A program made the position numbers and the translations under genes. Below are positions 1 to 6,808 of a DNA stretch of 12,673 nucleotides, piece by piece. The notes under the pieces were generated by a model that did no database searches, was not told the origin of the DNA, and was given only the letters and a program-made list of their open reading frames with translations. The stretch comes from Nitrospinota bacterium (GTDB lineage: Bacteria > Nitrospinota > Nitrospinia > Nitrospinales > VA-1): the NCBI GenBank assembly GCA_002731985.1, contig PCCT01000061.1:3398-16070 (forward strand). The letters are read 5' to 3'. The number at the start of each line of letters is the position of its first letter. Position 1 is the stretch's first letter.

Positions 1-285
1 TTCACACAGGGAAAAGTAGAGGAACATATCAGAAAGTTTAAAGGACAGGATATTGAAACAGTAATTTTAGACCCGCCCCGTAAAGGATGTGCGGAAAAGG
101 TACTTCAGGCCGTTGCAGAAATTTCACCACAACGAGTCATATATGTTTCCTGCAATCCATCCACACTTGCCCGGGACCTCGCCCGCCTGGAAGGGTATCG
201 CATTGACGACATTGCCGTGATCGATTTATTCCCACAGACGCAACACGTAGAGACCGCAGTTTTATTGAACTTACGCGATGCCTGA
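1..285 (+). CDS. RNA m5U methyltransferase, TrmA/RumA (RlmD-like) family, C-terminal part
   Basis: This open frame enters from the left edge, so only the last 94 codons are present. These enzymes use S-adenosylmethionine to methylate C5 of a uridine in 23S rRNA or tRNA, in the cytoplasm. The fragment holds the end of the Rossmann methyltransferase domain. It shows the DPPRKG motif (residues 24-29 of the fragment), the SCNP motif with the nucleophilic cysteine that attacks C6 of the uracil (Cys51), and FPQTQHVE with the family's general-base glutamate (Glu84). The chain ends a few residues later, as is usual for the family. The family call is firm. The substrate (23S U1939, U747 or tRNA U54) cannot be decided without the N-terminal TRAM and iron-sulfur region, so no gene symbol is given. 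A large dyad follows the stop codon. Confidence 0.93.
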   Translation, partial: FTQGKVEEHIRKFKGQDIETVILDPPRKGCAEKVLQAVAEISPQRVIYVSCNPSTLARDLARLEGYRIDDIAVIDLFPQTQHVETAVLLNLRDA

Positions 286-298
286 TGGCTGGGAACCG

Positions 299-326
299 TT
301 GACAAGTATCACCTGATATTTGTCAA
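299..326. terminator. Near-perfect 28-bp dyad after the methyltransferase gene
   Basis: Two 13-base arms (299-311 and 314-326) are separated by only CC. The arms begin TTGACAA and end TTGTCAA, and they pair throughout except for one G-T wobble. The dyad lies 14 bases after the stop of the methyltransferase and 28 bases before the first ATG of the decayed kinase. It could terminate the upstream transcript, although only a loose T-containing stretch follows it. Alternatively it could be a regulator's operator. The dyad itself is seen directly; its function is inference. Confidence 0.45.
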
Positions 327-353
327 TCCAGTTGTCTTGTCGTACCCTTAAGT

Positions 354-1055
354 ATGCTTACCAACGTCAAAATCGAACTTCTAAAAAAAAATCGATCTGT
401 TCCAGTCTTACGATGTGAATACATTGGGACAACTGATTGACCATTGCGAGGAAATCATCCTTGCGCCAAACGAAATTCTGTTCAAAGAAGATTCCCTCGA
501 AACAGCAATGTACCTGATCCTTTTGGGGGAGGTAGAAATATATAAGGGCCCAAAACAGATGGCTCTGATTGAAGCCAGCCTCAACCATGTAAAAGGAGTC
601 AAGGTTCCATACATCAAAACCAAACAGGATATCCTACCGATCATTCGTGAAACAGTAAAAGGAATTTCTACCCACAAATACATGGTCGGGAAAAAATTGA
701 TATTCAATCCAAGGGCGACAACCTCAGTGCAAGTTTCAACGCGCTTGATATTAAGAGAGTGCTCCAGAATCTAGTCATCAACGCGGGCTATGTAACGGAA
801 GATGACGGCACTATAGTGATTTCCGCTGAGCCTGTTAACGGAAACATGCAAGTGCGGGTTACGGACACGGGTTGCGGCATTCCGGAAGAAATACAGCCTT
901 ACCTGTTCAAGGAAGTCATGACCACTAAAAAGGATGGCAGTGGGCTTGAACTACTGCCCTGCAAAAACATCATCGAAGATAATCATCAGGGAAAGTTCTG
1001 GTTTGAATCAAAAACCGGCGAGGGCACAAGTTTTTTCTTTTCGTTTCCTATTTGA
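354..1055 (+). pseudogene. Decayed sensor histidine kinase (truncated cyclic-nucleotide-binding domain plus degenerate HATPase)
   Basis: The reading frame is continuous only if two single-base errors are repaired. The ATG at 354 opens MLTNVKIELLKK. The frame then breaks at a run of nine A (383-391) and resumes as KIDLF..., followed by a cyclic-nucleotide-binding-like N-terminal half ending GEVEIYKG (about 391-550). A second break at a run of six A (691-696) separates GISTHKYMVGKK from KIDIQSKGDNLSASFNALDI. The rest, to 1055, is a kinase ATPase domain: N-box LQNLVINA, G1 box DTGCGIP, then a G2 box reading GSGLELLP where GSGLGL is expected. The second half of the nucleotide-binding domain and the whole phosphoacceptor (H-box) region are missing between the two parts. 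Truncation, frameshifts and a damaged ATP-lid glycine motif all point to a dead gene. If the A-runs are assembly errors, a short H-box-less protein of about 230 residues would remain. Confidence 0.8.
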
Positions 1056-1086
1056 AATTACCCCTTAAATATCTACCAAACATTTT

Positions 1087-2487
1087 TTAAAAACGAGCGT
1101 GCTTTGGCGTTCGGGGAAATGGAATGACATCGCGAATATTTTCCATTCCTGTAACAAACTGGACCAACCTTTCGAATCCCAGACCAAATCCTGAGTGAGG
1201 GGCTGATCCAAATCTCCGCAAATCGAGATACCACTGGTAGTGTTCTGTGTCCAGGCCTTTGGCTTTCATCCTTTTCATCAAAACTTCATGGTCGTCTTCC
1301 CGCTGACTGCCACCAATTATTTCTCCAAGTTTTGGCAGTAACACGTCCATCGCGCATACCGTCTCGCCACCTTCATTGGCCTTCATGTAAAAAGGTTTAA
1401 TCTCATCCGGATAATTAAAAATGATAACGGGTTTCTTGAACACCTCCTCACTGAGGTATCGCTCGTGTTCTGACTGCAGGTTGCATCCCCATTCCACGGA
1501 ATATATAAAATTCTTGTTTGATTTTTCAAGAACATGAATCGCTTCGGAATAAGGGATACGTTCGAAACTATTCTCTACAATTCCCCGGTGTCTTTCGAGA
1601 ATAGTTTTGTCGATCCGCTTATTAAAGAACTCTAAATCTTCCTGACAATGCTCAAGAACATCTTTGAACAAATAATGCAGGAAATCTTCTGCCAGATTCA
1701 TATCGTCTTCCAAATCATAGAATGCCATTTCCGGTTCGACCATCCAGAACTCGGAAAGATGGCGGCTGGTGTTCGAGTTTTCAGCGCGGAAGGTCGGACC
1801 AAAGGTATAAATTTCGGAAAGAGCCATCGCATAAACCTCTCCCTCCAGTTGTCCGCTCACGGTCAGGCTCGTTTTTTCGCCAAAGAAGTCCTGGCTGTAG
1901 TCGGTCTTGCCATCTACCATTGGAGGTGAACCCGGATCCAGGGTGGTGACCTGAAACATTTCCCCAGCGCCCTCGCAGTCACTTGTGGTTATGATGGGGG
2001 TGTGGAGGTAAACGAACCCACGGTCTTGAAAAAAGTTATGAATCGAATATGCCAGCCGGTTGCGGACTCGCATAACCGCGCCAAAGGTATTTGTGCGCGG
2101 TCGCAAATGAGCGATCTCTCGTAAAAACTCGAATGAGTGTTGTTTCTTTTGCAAAGGGTACTGTTCCGGGTCGGCTCCACCATAAACCTTAATGGACATA
2201 GCCTGAAGTTCAACACTCTGACCTTTACCTTGAGATTGCACCAGCTTTCCGGAGACCTCAACACAACTTCCGGTATGCAGTTTTTCAGAATATGATTGAA
2301 AACCATCTATATTGTGATCGGAAATAACCTGCAGGTTGCTCAGACAAGAGCCGTCATTGATTTCAAGAAAGGAAAATCCGCCCTTGGAATCACGGCGTGT
2401 TCGAACCCACCCCATGACACGAACATCCGCCCGCTCCCCTCCTCGCCGTAAAATTTCCTTTACTTTGTCACGTTTTGATTTTTCCAT
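1087..2487 (-). CDS. asnS: Asparaginyl-tRNA synthetase
   Basis: This class II aminoacyl-tRNA synthetase charges tRNA-Asn with asparagine in the cytoplasm, using ATP. An N-terminal OB-fold anticodon-binding domain (residues about 20-105, with [12 protein letters not shown] and FLEINDGS) is followed by the class II catalytic core. Motif 2 is seen around [19 protein letters not shown] (233-251) and motif 3 as GFGLGFERL (433-441). The chain ends [15 protein letters not shown], the usual ending of the family. The ATG at 2487 gives 466 residues, the same length as the E. coli enzyme, and has an AAGGTGAG ribosome site about six bases upstream. An upstream ATG at 2529 would add 14 residues with no family match, so it is rejected. 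The gene is divergent from yggT and convergent with the decayed kinase. Having AsnRS suggests direct charging of tRNA-Asn rather than sole dependence on the Asp-tRNA amidotransferase route. Confidence 0.97.
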   Translation of the reverse strand: MEKSKRDKVKEILRRGGERADVRVMGWVRTRRDSKGGFSFLEINDGSCLSNLQVISDHNIDGFQSYSEKLHTGSCVEVSGKLVQSQGKGQSVELQAMSIKVYGGADPEQYPLQKKQHSFEFLREIAHLRPRTNTFGAVMRVRNRLAYSIHNFFQDRGFVYLHTPIITTSDCEGAGEMFQVTTLDPGSPPMVDGKTDYSQDFFGEKTSLTVSGQLEGEVYAMALSEIYTFGPTFRAENSNTSRHLSEFWMVEPEMAFYDLEDDMNLAEDFLHYLFKDVLEHCQEDLEFFNKRIDKTILERHRGIVENSFERIPYSEAIHVLEKSNKNFIYSVEWGCNLQSEHERYLSEEVFKKPVIIFNYPDEIKPFYMKANEGGETVCAMDVLLPKLGEIIGGSQREDDHEVLMKRMKAKGLDTEHYQWYLDLRRFGSAPHSGFGLGFERLVQFVTGMENIRDVIPFPRTPKHARF

Positions 2488-2519
2488 AATTCTCACCTTT
2501 TGCAATAATCCGTTACGCA

Positions 2520-2553
2520 TTGACATCACCGGATTTATTGGATACTTTATGAT
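2520..2553 (+). promoter_or_regulatory. Candidate promoter for the yggT-divIVA-yggU cluster
   Basis: A perfect TTGACA (-35) lies at 2520-2525. At 17-bp spacing the -10 would be TACTTT (2543-2548), which is weak. A better -10, TATGAT (2548-2553), sits at a 22-bp spacing, which is too long. The region is AT-rich and about 90 bases upstream of the yggT start, in the asnS/yggT divergent gap (2488-2643). The rest of that gap shows no other feature I can support. Confidence 0.33.
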
Positions 2554-2643
2554 AAAATTTTTATTTTCTGGACTGAGTATTATCCGGCGGTATCAGCTCT
2601 CGTTAAAGTCTCTTTCACCCATCCACCTGACAGAAACTACCCC

Positions 2644-2943
2644 ATGTTCATCTTAGGAAATTTTCTATCCGCGACAGCGCAAATTCTTAAAATCGTATTG
2701 GAACTTTATATGTGGATCATCATCATCCGCGCTTTATTGTCGTGGGTCAATCCGGATCCCTATAACCCCATTGTCCAATTCCTTAACAGTATCACAGAAC
2801 CTGTTCTGTATCGAGTGCGTCAATTGATTCCCATGAGCGGTGTAGGAATCGATTTTTCCCCGATCATCGTGATACTAGCTATTATCTTTCTACAATCCTT
2901 TCTGGTCAATTCAATTGGCATGATAGCAGCGAGGTTGCAATAA
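2644..2943 (+). CDS. yggT: YggT family integral membrane protein
   Basis: This 99-residue protein matches the YggT/YlmG family of small inner-membrane proteins. It has two strongly hydrophobic segments, roughly residues 5-35 (ILKIVLELYMWIIIIRALLSW) and 70-95 (FSPIIVILAIIFLQSFLVNSI). The family hallmark WVNPDPYNPIVQFL and a TEPVLYRVRQLIP stretch lie between them. Family members are linked to membrane or division organisation in bacteria and to thylakoid or nucleoid organisation in chloroplasts; the biochemical role is not settled. No good ribosome site precedes the ATG (the upstream bases end in CTACCCC), so translation may be weak, but the start fits family length. A divIVA-like gene begins 6 bases after its stop, indicating one transcript. 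Confidence 0.93.
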   Translation: MFILGNFLSATAQILKIVLELYMWIIIIRALLSWVNPDPYNPIVQFLNSITEPVLYRVRQLIPMSGVGIDFSPIIVILAIIFLQSFLVNSIGMIAARLQ

Positions 2944-2949
2944 AGTTTC

Positions 2950-3387
2950 ATGAGACTCAACCATCTGGATATTCTTGAGCAATGTTTTCGCGACAAATTG
3001 CGCGGGTATAATAAAGAAGACGTAGACACCTTCCTTCACCTGATAGCGGATGACTTCAAGGAAATGGGAGAGGAAATAGAACTTCTCAATAAAAAGCTCG
3101 CCAAGAGAGACCGAACCATAGCAAAACTAAAGCAGGAAGCCGAGGCAAAACCCTATGCAGCGAACCCAGAGAACCTGAGCATCACTCCTGACATGATAAA
3201 GGAGAAGGCTAAACGTATCATCAATGTTGCCCGTGAACATGCCGACCAACATAAAAAAAAGGCGGAACAAGAGTTATCCAGCCTGAGAAATGAGATTAAT
3301 AAAATCAAAAAGGAAAAGAAAAGCCTGATCGAAAACATTAAATTATCTGCCCAGAAACACCTCGCTCAGTATAAAAATGAGAAGTAA
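2950..3387 (+). CDS. divIVA: DivIVA-domain coiled-coil protein
   Basis: The first 35 or so residues match the DivIVA lipid-binding N-terminal domain: LDILEQCFRDKLRGYNKEDV is the counterpart of the family's F-x-x-x-L-R-G-Y-x-x-x-E-V signature, followed by DTFLHLIADDFKEM. The rest is highly charged and predicted largely helical or coiled coil, first at about residues 30-60, then from 80 to 145 after a short proline-containing linker (YAANPENLSITPD). DivIVA proteins bind curved membrane at poles and septa and recruit partners for division, growth or chromosome placement. At 145 residues it is shorter than the Gram-positive versions (about 160-250). The tight placement behind yggT and just before the DUF167 gene supports co-expression. 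The membrane-domain call is firm; the exact role in this organism is inference. Confidence 0.9.
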   Translation: MRLNHLDILEQCFRDKLRGYNKEDVDTFLHLIADDFKEMGEEIELLNKKLAKRDRTIAKLKQEAEAKPYAANPENLSITPDMIKEKAKRIINVAREHADQHKKKAEQELSSLRNEINKIKKEKKSLIENIKLSAQKHLAQYKNEK

Positions 3388-3400
3388 CGTTCCACACCCT

Positions 3401-3709
3401 ATGGCCCTGAACATCAAACCTTGTAAGAATGGAATCCAGTTTTCTGCCACCATTCAACCCAAGTCTTCAAAAAATAAAATTTGCGGCCTGCACGGCGAGT
3501 CTTTAAAAATCCGTTTGACATCTCCTCCGGTAGATGGTGAAGCAAATAAAATGTGCATCAAATATATGGCTAAGGCCTTGAGCGTAAGTCCTTCGCGGAT
3601 TACCATTGTCAGCGGCCAGACGGGGCGAAATAAAATCATACATGTCGAAGGCATGGACATCCCCGAGTTTCTTGAAAAAATTCCTCAATCTACTGAAAGT
3701 CTTTCTTGA
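3401..3709 (+). CDS. yggU: DUF167/YggU family protein
   Basis: This small cytoplasmic protein is of the DUF167 (YggU) family, whose function is unknown. The core is clear: IQPKSSKNKICGLHGESLKI, then RLTSPPVDGEANKMCIKYMA, then ALSVSPSRITIVSGQTGRNK and a closing IIHVEG. These match the conserved QP-x-(A/S)-(S/K)-x-N, PPVDGxAN and V-x-x-I-x-x-G-x-x-(S/G)-R-x-K features. The ATG at 3401 gives 102 residues and fits the family N terminus. An in-frame ATG at 3377 would overlap the end of divIVA by 11 bases and add eight residues; neither start has a convincing ribosome site, so the choice rests on family fit. It is the last gene of the yggT-divIVA-yggU cluster, an order commonly seen in bacteria. 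Confidence 0.9.
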   Translation: MALNIKPCKNGIQFSATIQPKSSKNKICGLHGESLKIRLTSPPVDGEANKMCIKYMAKALSVSPSRITIVSGQTGRNKIIHVEGMDIPEFLEKIPQSTESLS

Positions 3710-3735
3710 ATAAGATCTAAAATTTTCCTTATAAT
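3706..3735 (+). promoter_or_regulatory. Candidate sigma-70-type promoter for mtnA
   Basis: A perfect TATAAT (-10) at 3730-3735 lies 18 bases after a TTGAAT (-35, four of six matches) at 3706-3711. The -35 overlaps the stop codon of yggU. The leader would be about 48 bases, and a ribosome site AAAAGG sits 5 bases before the mtnA ATG. No riboswitch-like structure is evident in this short leader. Confidence 0.5.
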
Positions 3736-3789
3736 TTATTTAATTAGTTCCGGTTAATTCAAAAACGTTTCTTACATTAAAAGGCCATA

Positions 3790-4827
3790 ATGATCAAAAC
3801 TATTGAGTACATAGACGGGGTCGTCAGGATGATTGATCAGACACGTCTTCCTCTGGAAAAGGTATTTGTTGATTGCAAAACCATTGAAGATGTTGATAAC
3901 GCCATCCGAACAATGGTTGTAAGGGGCGCTCCTGCCATTGGAGTCTCTGCCGCCATGGGTGTGAGCCTGGGAGCAGAATCTATCCAGGCCGATAATTTCG
4001 ATGCGTTTTACGTTAAACTCGAATCGAAATGCTCCGCTCTCGCGAAATCTCGTCCGACTGCCGTTAATCTGGCGTGGGGCATCGAACGGATGAAACGAGT
4101 CACTCTTGACTCAAAAAATCTGAGCATCCCCGAACTCAAGCAACGACTGAAAAAGGAAGCACTCGATATCTGCGAAGAGGACATTGCTGCCAATAAAGCC
4201 ATGGGTGATTTTGGTCAAACTTTTATCGATGATGGAAACACCGTCCTCACGCATTGCAATGCCGGCGCTTTGGCAACAGCGGGATACGGCACGGCTTTAG
4301 GTGTGATACGTTCTGCCGTCAACGCGGGAAAAAAGATTAAAGTCCTCGCCGATGAAACGCGTCCGTTTTTACAAGGTGCGCGTTTAACCGTTTGGGAATT
4401 GATGGAAGACAACATCCCGGTCAAACTCATCACCGATAATATGAGCGGATTCTTCATGAAGAACAATCAAATCGACGTGGTTGTGGTTGGAGCCGACCGC
4501 ATCGCGGGCAATGGGGATGTTGCCAATAAAATTGGCACCTACATGGTAGCGGTGATGGCACAGAAGCATGGAATTCCTTTTTACGTTGCGGCCCCCATAT
4601 CCACGCTGGACTTGTCACTGAGTTCCGGTAAAGAAATTCCTATTGAGGAGCGATCAGTGGATGAAGTCGCCTGTTTCAATAACAAGCGAATCACACCCGA
4701 GGGAGCCAGTGTTGCTCACCCTGCATTTGATATCACATCAAACGACCTGGTCACCGCGATAATCACCGACAAGGGAATCGCCAAACCACCCTACACCACT
4801 TCCCTCAAACAACTCGCAGGACAATAG
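3790..4827 (+). CDS. mtnA: Methylthioribose-1-phosphate isomerase
   Basis: MtnA converts 5-methylthioribose-1-phosphate to 5-methylthioribulose-1-phosphate in the methionine salvage pathway, in the cytoplasm. It is homologous to the eIF2B alpha/beta/delta subunits. The 345-residue length is normal. Visible family features are the substrate loop RGAPAIG (residues 45-51), [19 protein letters not shown] with the catalytic cysteine (Cys156), and [20 protein letters not shown] with the catalytic aspartate (Asp236). [11 protein letters not shown] follows at 264-274, and [19 protein letters not shown] near the end is characteristic. The ATG has AAAAGG five bases upstream. No other methionine-salvage gene is in the window. 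A nucleotidyltransferase gene starts 32 bases after the stop, probably on the same transcript. The closest alternative, ribose-1,5-bisphosphate isomerase, is less likely given the close MtnA-type motifs. Confidence 0.95.
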   Translation: MIKTIEYIDGVVRMIDQTRLPLEKVFVDCKTIEDVDNAIRTMVVRGAPAIGVSAAMGVSLGAESIQADNFDAFYVKLESKCSALAKSRPTAVNLAWGIERMKRVTLDSKNLSIPELKQRLKKEALDICEEDIAANKAMGDFGQTFIDDGNTVLTHCNAGALATAGYGTALGVIRSAVNAGKKIKVLADETRPFLQGARLTVWELMEDNIPVKLITDNMSGFFMKNNQIDVVVVGADRIAGNGDVANKIGTYMVAVMAQKHGIPFYVAAPISTLDLSLSSGKEIPIEERSVDEVACFNNKRITPEGASVAHPAFDITSNDLVTAIITDKGIAKPPYTTSLKQLAGQ

Positions 4828-4863
4828 ATGATTTCGATAACTTTAAGCGGAGCAGACCTGTGA
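4828..4863 (+). other. 11-codon mini-ORF bridging mtnA and the nucleotidyltransferase
   Basis: Directly after the mtnA TAG comes an ATG opening MISITLSGADL and then TGA. That TGA overlaps the GTG start of the next gene as GTGA. The ribosome site GGAG (4849-4852) of the next gene lies inside it. It could provide translational coupling, or it could be chance in a 32-base gap. Confidence 0.25.
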
Positions 4864-5852
4864 AGGCGATGGTGCTGGCGGCTGGGTTTGGAACACGACT
4901 TCAGCCGCTAACCCGTGTTCTTCCCAAGCCAATGTTTCCTGTTTTAGGGCGTCCGCTTCTATCACATACATTCGATCTTCTGCGTTCGGCAAATATCAGT
5001 GAAGTCGCTGTTAATATTCATCACCTTCCCGACCACATTATCGACTACTTCGAAAATGAAAAGCCGCTCAACCTCAACTTGCACTTTTCGCGAGAAGAAA
5101 AAATTCTCGGTACCGCCGGAGGTATTAAAAAGGTGCAAAGCTTTCTGGAAGACGGACCTTTCATTCTGATTAACAGCGATATCATCACAGACATCGACCT
5201 GAATCGGGTGATCGAATTTCATAAAAAGAACAATTCTAAATTAACCCTTGTGGTGCGGCAGGACGCTTCTCCAGAACAATTTGATCCCATCGAAATTTGC
5301 GAAGACGGGCGCATCGCTCATTTCGTTGGCGCGTCATCCATGAACCCTCCCGACAACACAACACGAGTCATGTTTACTGGAATCCAAATCATGGAGCCTG
5401 AAATTTTTGAGCGCATCCCGTCGGGACAATTTTGCGGAACCACGGAAGACGTATTTCCTCAGATGATCGAAGACGGCACTCCCGTTTTCGGGTATCTTTA
5501 CCACGGCTACTGGAGGGATATGGGGAATCGGAAAAGTTACCTGCAAGCCAATGCCGATGCACTTGACCTGAAAGTTCAGCTGAAAGGAATTCCCTCGCAT
5601 GAACCCAGCGGACCTCTCATCGTTCCACCAGTCCTGATCGGGCGCAACTGTCGTATCGCGGGAGACTCGCAAATCGGACCTCACACAGTGATTGATCCTA
5701 ACTGCACAATTAAGAATGGCGCTGTGATCGAGAACAGCGTTTTGTGGGAGGGAGTCACTGTCGGAAATGGTACAACGGTGAAACAGTCCGTCATCGCCGC
5801 AAACACCACGGTCGGCGATGGTAAAGACATCAATAGAGAGTCAGTGGTTTAA
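4860..5852 (+). CDS. Sugar-1-phosphate nucleotidyltransferase with left-handed beta-helix tail (NDP-sugar pyrophosphorylase)
   Basis: This enzyme transfers a nucleotidyl group from an NTP to a sugar-1-phosphate, making an activated sugar for polysaccharide or glycoconjugate synthesis. The N-terminal catalytic domain shows LAAGFGTRLQPLT (residues 6-18), PKPMFPVLGRPLL (22-34), GTAGGI (84-89), the metal-site region INSDII (104-109) and WRDMGN (218-223). Residues about 255-322 form hexapeptide-like repeats (VLIGRNCRIAGDSQIGPHTV and following), a left-handed beta-helix tail. The start is the GTG at 4860: it keeps the full LAAGFGTR strand and has GGAG seven bases upstream. At 330 residues it resembles mannose-1-phosphate guanylyltransferase-type or related proteins. 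The sugar and nucleotide specificity cannot be read from sequence. It follows mtnA closely and is ended by a strong terminator. Confidence 0.9.
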   Translation: MKAMVLAAGFGTRLQPLTRVLPKPMFPVLGRPLLSHTFDLLRSANISEVAVNIHHLPDHIIDYFENEKPLNLNLHFSREEKILGTAGGIKKVQSFLEDGPFILINSDIITDIDLNRVIEFHKKNNSKLTLVVRQDASPEQFDPIEICEDGRIAHFVGASSMNPPDNTTRVMFTGIQIMEPEIFERIPSGQFCGTTEDVFPQMIEDGTPVFGYLYHGYWRDMGNRKSYLQANADALDLKVQLKGIPSHEPSGPLIVPPVLIGRNCRIAGDSQIGPHTVIDPNCTIKNGAVIENSVLWEGVTVGNGTTVKQSVIAANTTVGDGKDINRESVV

Positions 5853-5861
5853 CCCAAATTG

Positions 5862-5903
5862 AAAAACCCGCCGGAGAGGCCAACGGCCTTCGGGCGGGTT
5901 TTT
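5862..5903. terminator. Intrinsic terminator, likely bidirectional
   Basis: A perfect 11-bp outer stem (5862-5872 with 5893-5903; AAAAACCCGCC and GGCGGGTTTTT) encloses an inner AGGCC-AAC-GGCCT hairpin. A-tract and T-tract are symmetrical, so it can stop transcription from the nucleotidyltransferase (+) and from the convergent DUF3386-like gene (-), whose stop codons are at 5852 and 5929. Confidence 0.92.
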
Positions 5904-5928
5904 CATATTTCGATATTGAGCGCTCCGA

Positions 5929-6606
5929 TTACAGAACCTTATGATTGCTGAGCTTCATGAATGCGGCTTCTACCGTACCGTTCTCTGCATTTATGATGCG
6001 CCGGTATTCTGGTAAATCAAAACTTCCCACTCGCGTATAGTTGTCGGTATAACTTTCCACGTCTTTGATCGATCCGTTTTCCGGATTGAAATAATACACG
6101 GTGTATTTATGAGTGAGAAACTTGCCTTCGGCGTTCTTCACACTCTCTTCAACGTTAATGGTAAAAGACATGCGCGGGGTCTTGCGGTTGATCTGCTGAA
6201 TGCGTCCGCCTTTGATACGATAAAAGGAACTCATCCCGTCACCCCCCATGGAAATGGCGCGACCTTGGGGATGCGATCCATCATCCATGAACGACAGTTT
6301 GTATTTTCCGTCGGACTCCTCAAATGATCGAGGCCCCCTATGCATGGCGATGGAAGCCATGTTCTCGTCCAAAAATTCTTTATGCTTTTCGCCCTGGAAA
6401 GTATGCTCTATTTCCTTGGGACCTTTTACCGTTGTCGTCCCCGACTCTTCATTTCCGCTGATGTTTATGATAACGTCCGCCGTGAACCCTTTAAATTCCA
6501 CCGACCATCGGGCGGTATTTCCGAACACTTCTCTGAGAGCCTCTCTCGCCTGAGAATCGTCTTCCTGTGTGGTTTCTACATCTTTTTCCTTGGTATACGT
6601 TGCCAT
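5929..6606 (-). CDS. DUF3386-like protein of unknown function
   Basis: This 225-residue protein has no signal peptide or membrane segment, so it is probably cytoplasmic. It resembles, from memory of the family, DUF3386 proteins best known from cyanobacteria and plants. The order of features matches: AREALREVFGNTARW (residues about 21-35), a GFTADVII strand, HRGPRSFEESDGKYKLSF, a GDGMSSFYRIKGGRIQQINR stretch, RMSFTINVEESV, and a closing FMKLSNHKVL. The pattern is of alternating beta strands, suggesting a beta-rich fold; no catalytic residues can be named. The ATG at 6606 has GAGGAG about eight bases upstream, a strong ribosome site. It converges with the nucleotidyltransferase across the shared terminator. 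A 15-bp-stem hairpin lies upstream of it. The function is unknown; the family assignment is moderately sure and should be confirmed with a profile search. Confidence 0.78.
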   Translation of the reverse strand: MATYTKEKDVETTQEDDSQAREALREVFGNTARWSVEFKGFTADVIINISGNEESGTTTVKGPKEIEHTFQGEKHKEFLDENMASIAMHRGPRSFEESDGKYKLSFMDDGSHPQGRAISMGGDGMSSFYRIKGGRIQQINRKTPRMSFTINVEESVKNAEGKFLTHKYTVYYFNPENGSIKDVESYTDNYTRVGSFDLPEYRRIINAENGTVEAAFMKLSNHKVL

Positions 6607-6700
6607 GTATTATCTCCTCGACAGGAAAGTCACTCATTACGACATAAAAAACAATAACATTGGACTCGCCAGAGTTAAATTTTAATGATTAAACTGCGGA

Positions 6701-6739
6701 CTTACGGACTGCTGAAAATACTCCTCAGCAGTTCGTAAG
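6701..6739. terminator. 15-bp-stem hairpin between the isomerase and DUF3386-like genes
   Basis: The arms at 6701-6715 (CTTACGGACTGCTGA) and 6725-6739 (TCAGCAGTTCGTAAG) pair fully except for one G-T wobble, with a nine-base loop. No clean U-run follows on either strand, so it is not a textbook intrinsic terminator. It could act as a Rho-type or processing hairpin after the isomerase gene, a leader structure for the DUF3386-like gene, or an operator. The remainder of the 202-base gap (6607-6808) shows little else: a short ATTAA-rich dyad at 6682-6692 and an eight-base dyad at 6769-6796. Confidence 0.5.
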
Positions 6740-6808
6740 ATGAGTTTTATGATGTAAAGGATTCGTGGAATTTCTCCTCACATTCCAAGAGAAATTTTTT
6801 GGTGTGGG

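Noticed and set aside
286..353. Promoter made from TTGACA at 299-304
   Set aside because: No acceptable -10 lies 16-18 bases downstream; TTGACA is part of the dyad.
415..774. A 119-residue stand-alone protein starting at GTG 415
   Set aside because: Its C-terminal residues after about 696 are out of frame with the kinase homology, and homology extends upstream of 415 and, in another frame, downstream. It is a piece of the decayed kinase.
759..1055. A 98-residue stand-alone HATPase protein starting at GTG 759
   Set aside because: The same frame carries matching kinase sequence upstream to about 696 with no ribosome site at 759. It is part of the pseudogene.
2488..2529. Longer asnS start adding [14 protein letters not shown]
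   Set aside because: No family match for the extension; the ATG at 2487 has the better ribosome site and gives the usual 466 residues.
6769..6796. AATTTCTC...GAGAAATT dyad followed by T on the + strand
   Set aside because: The stem is only eight AT-rich pairs with a 12-base loop and no + strand gene upstream needs it, so it was not called a terminator.
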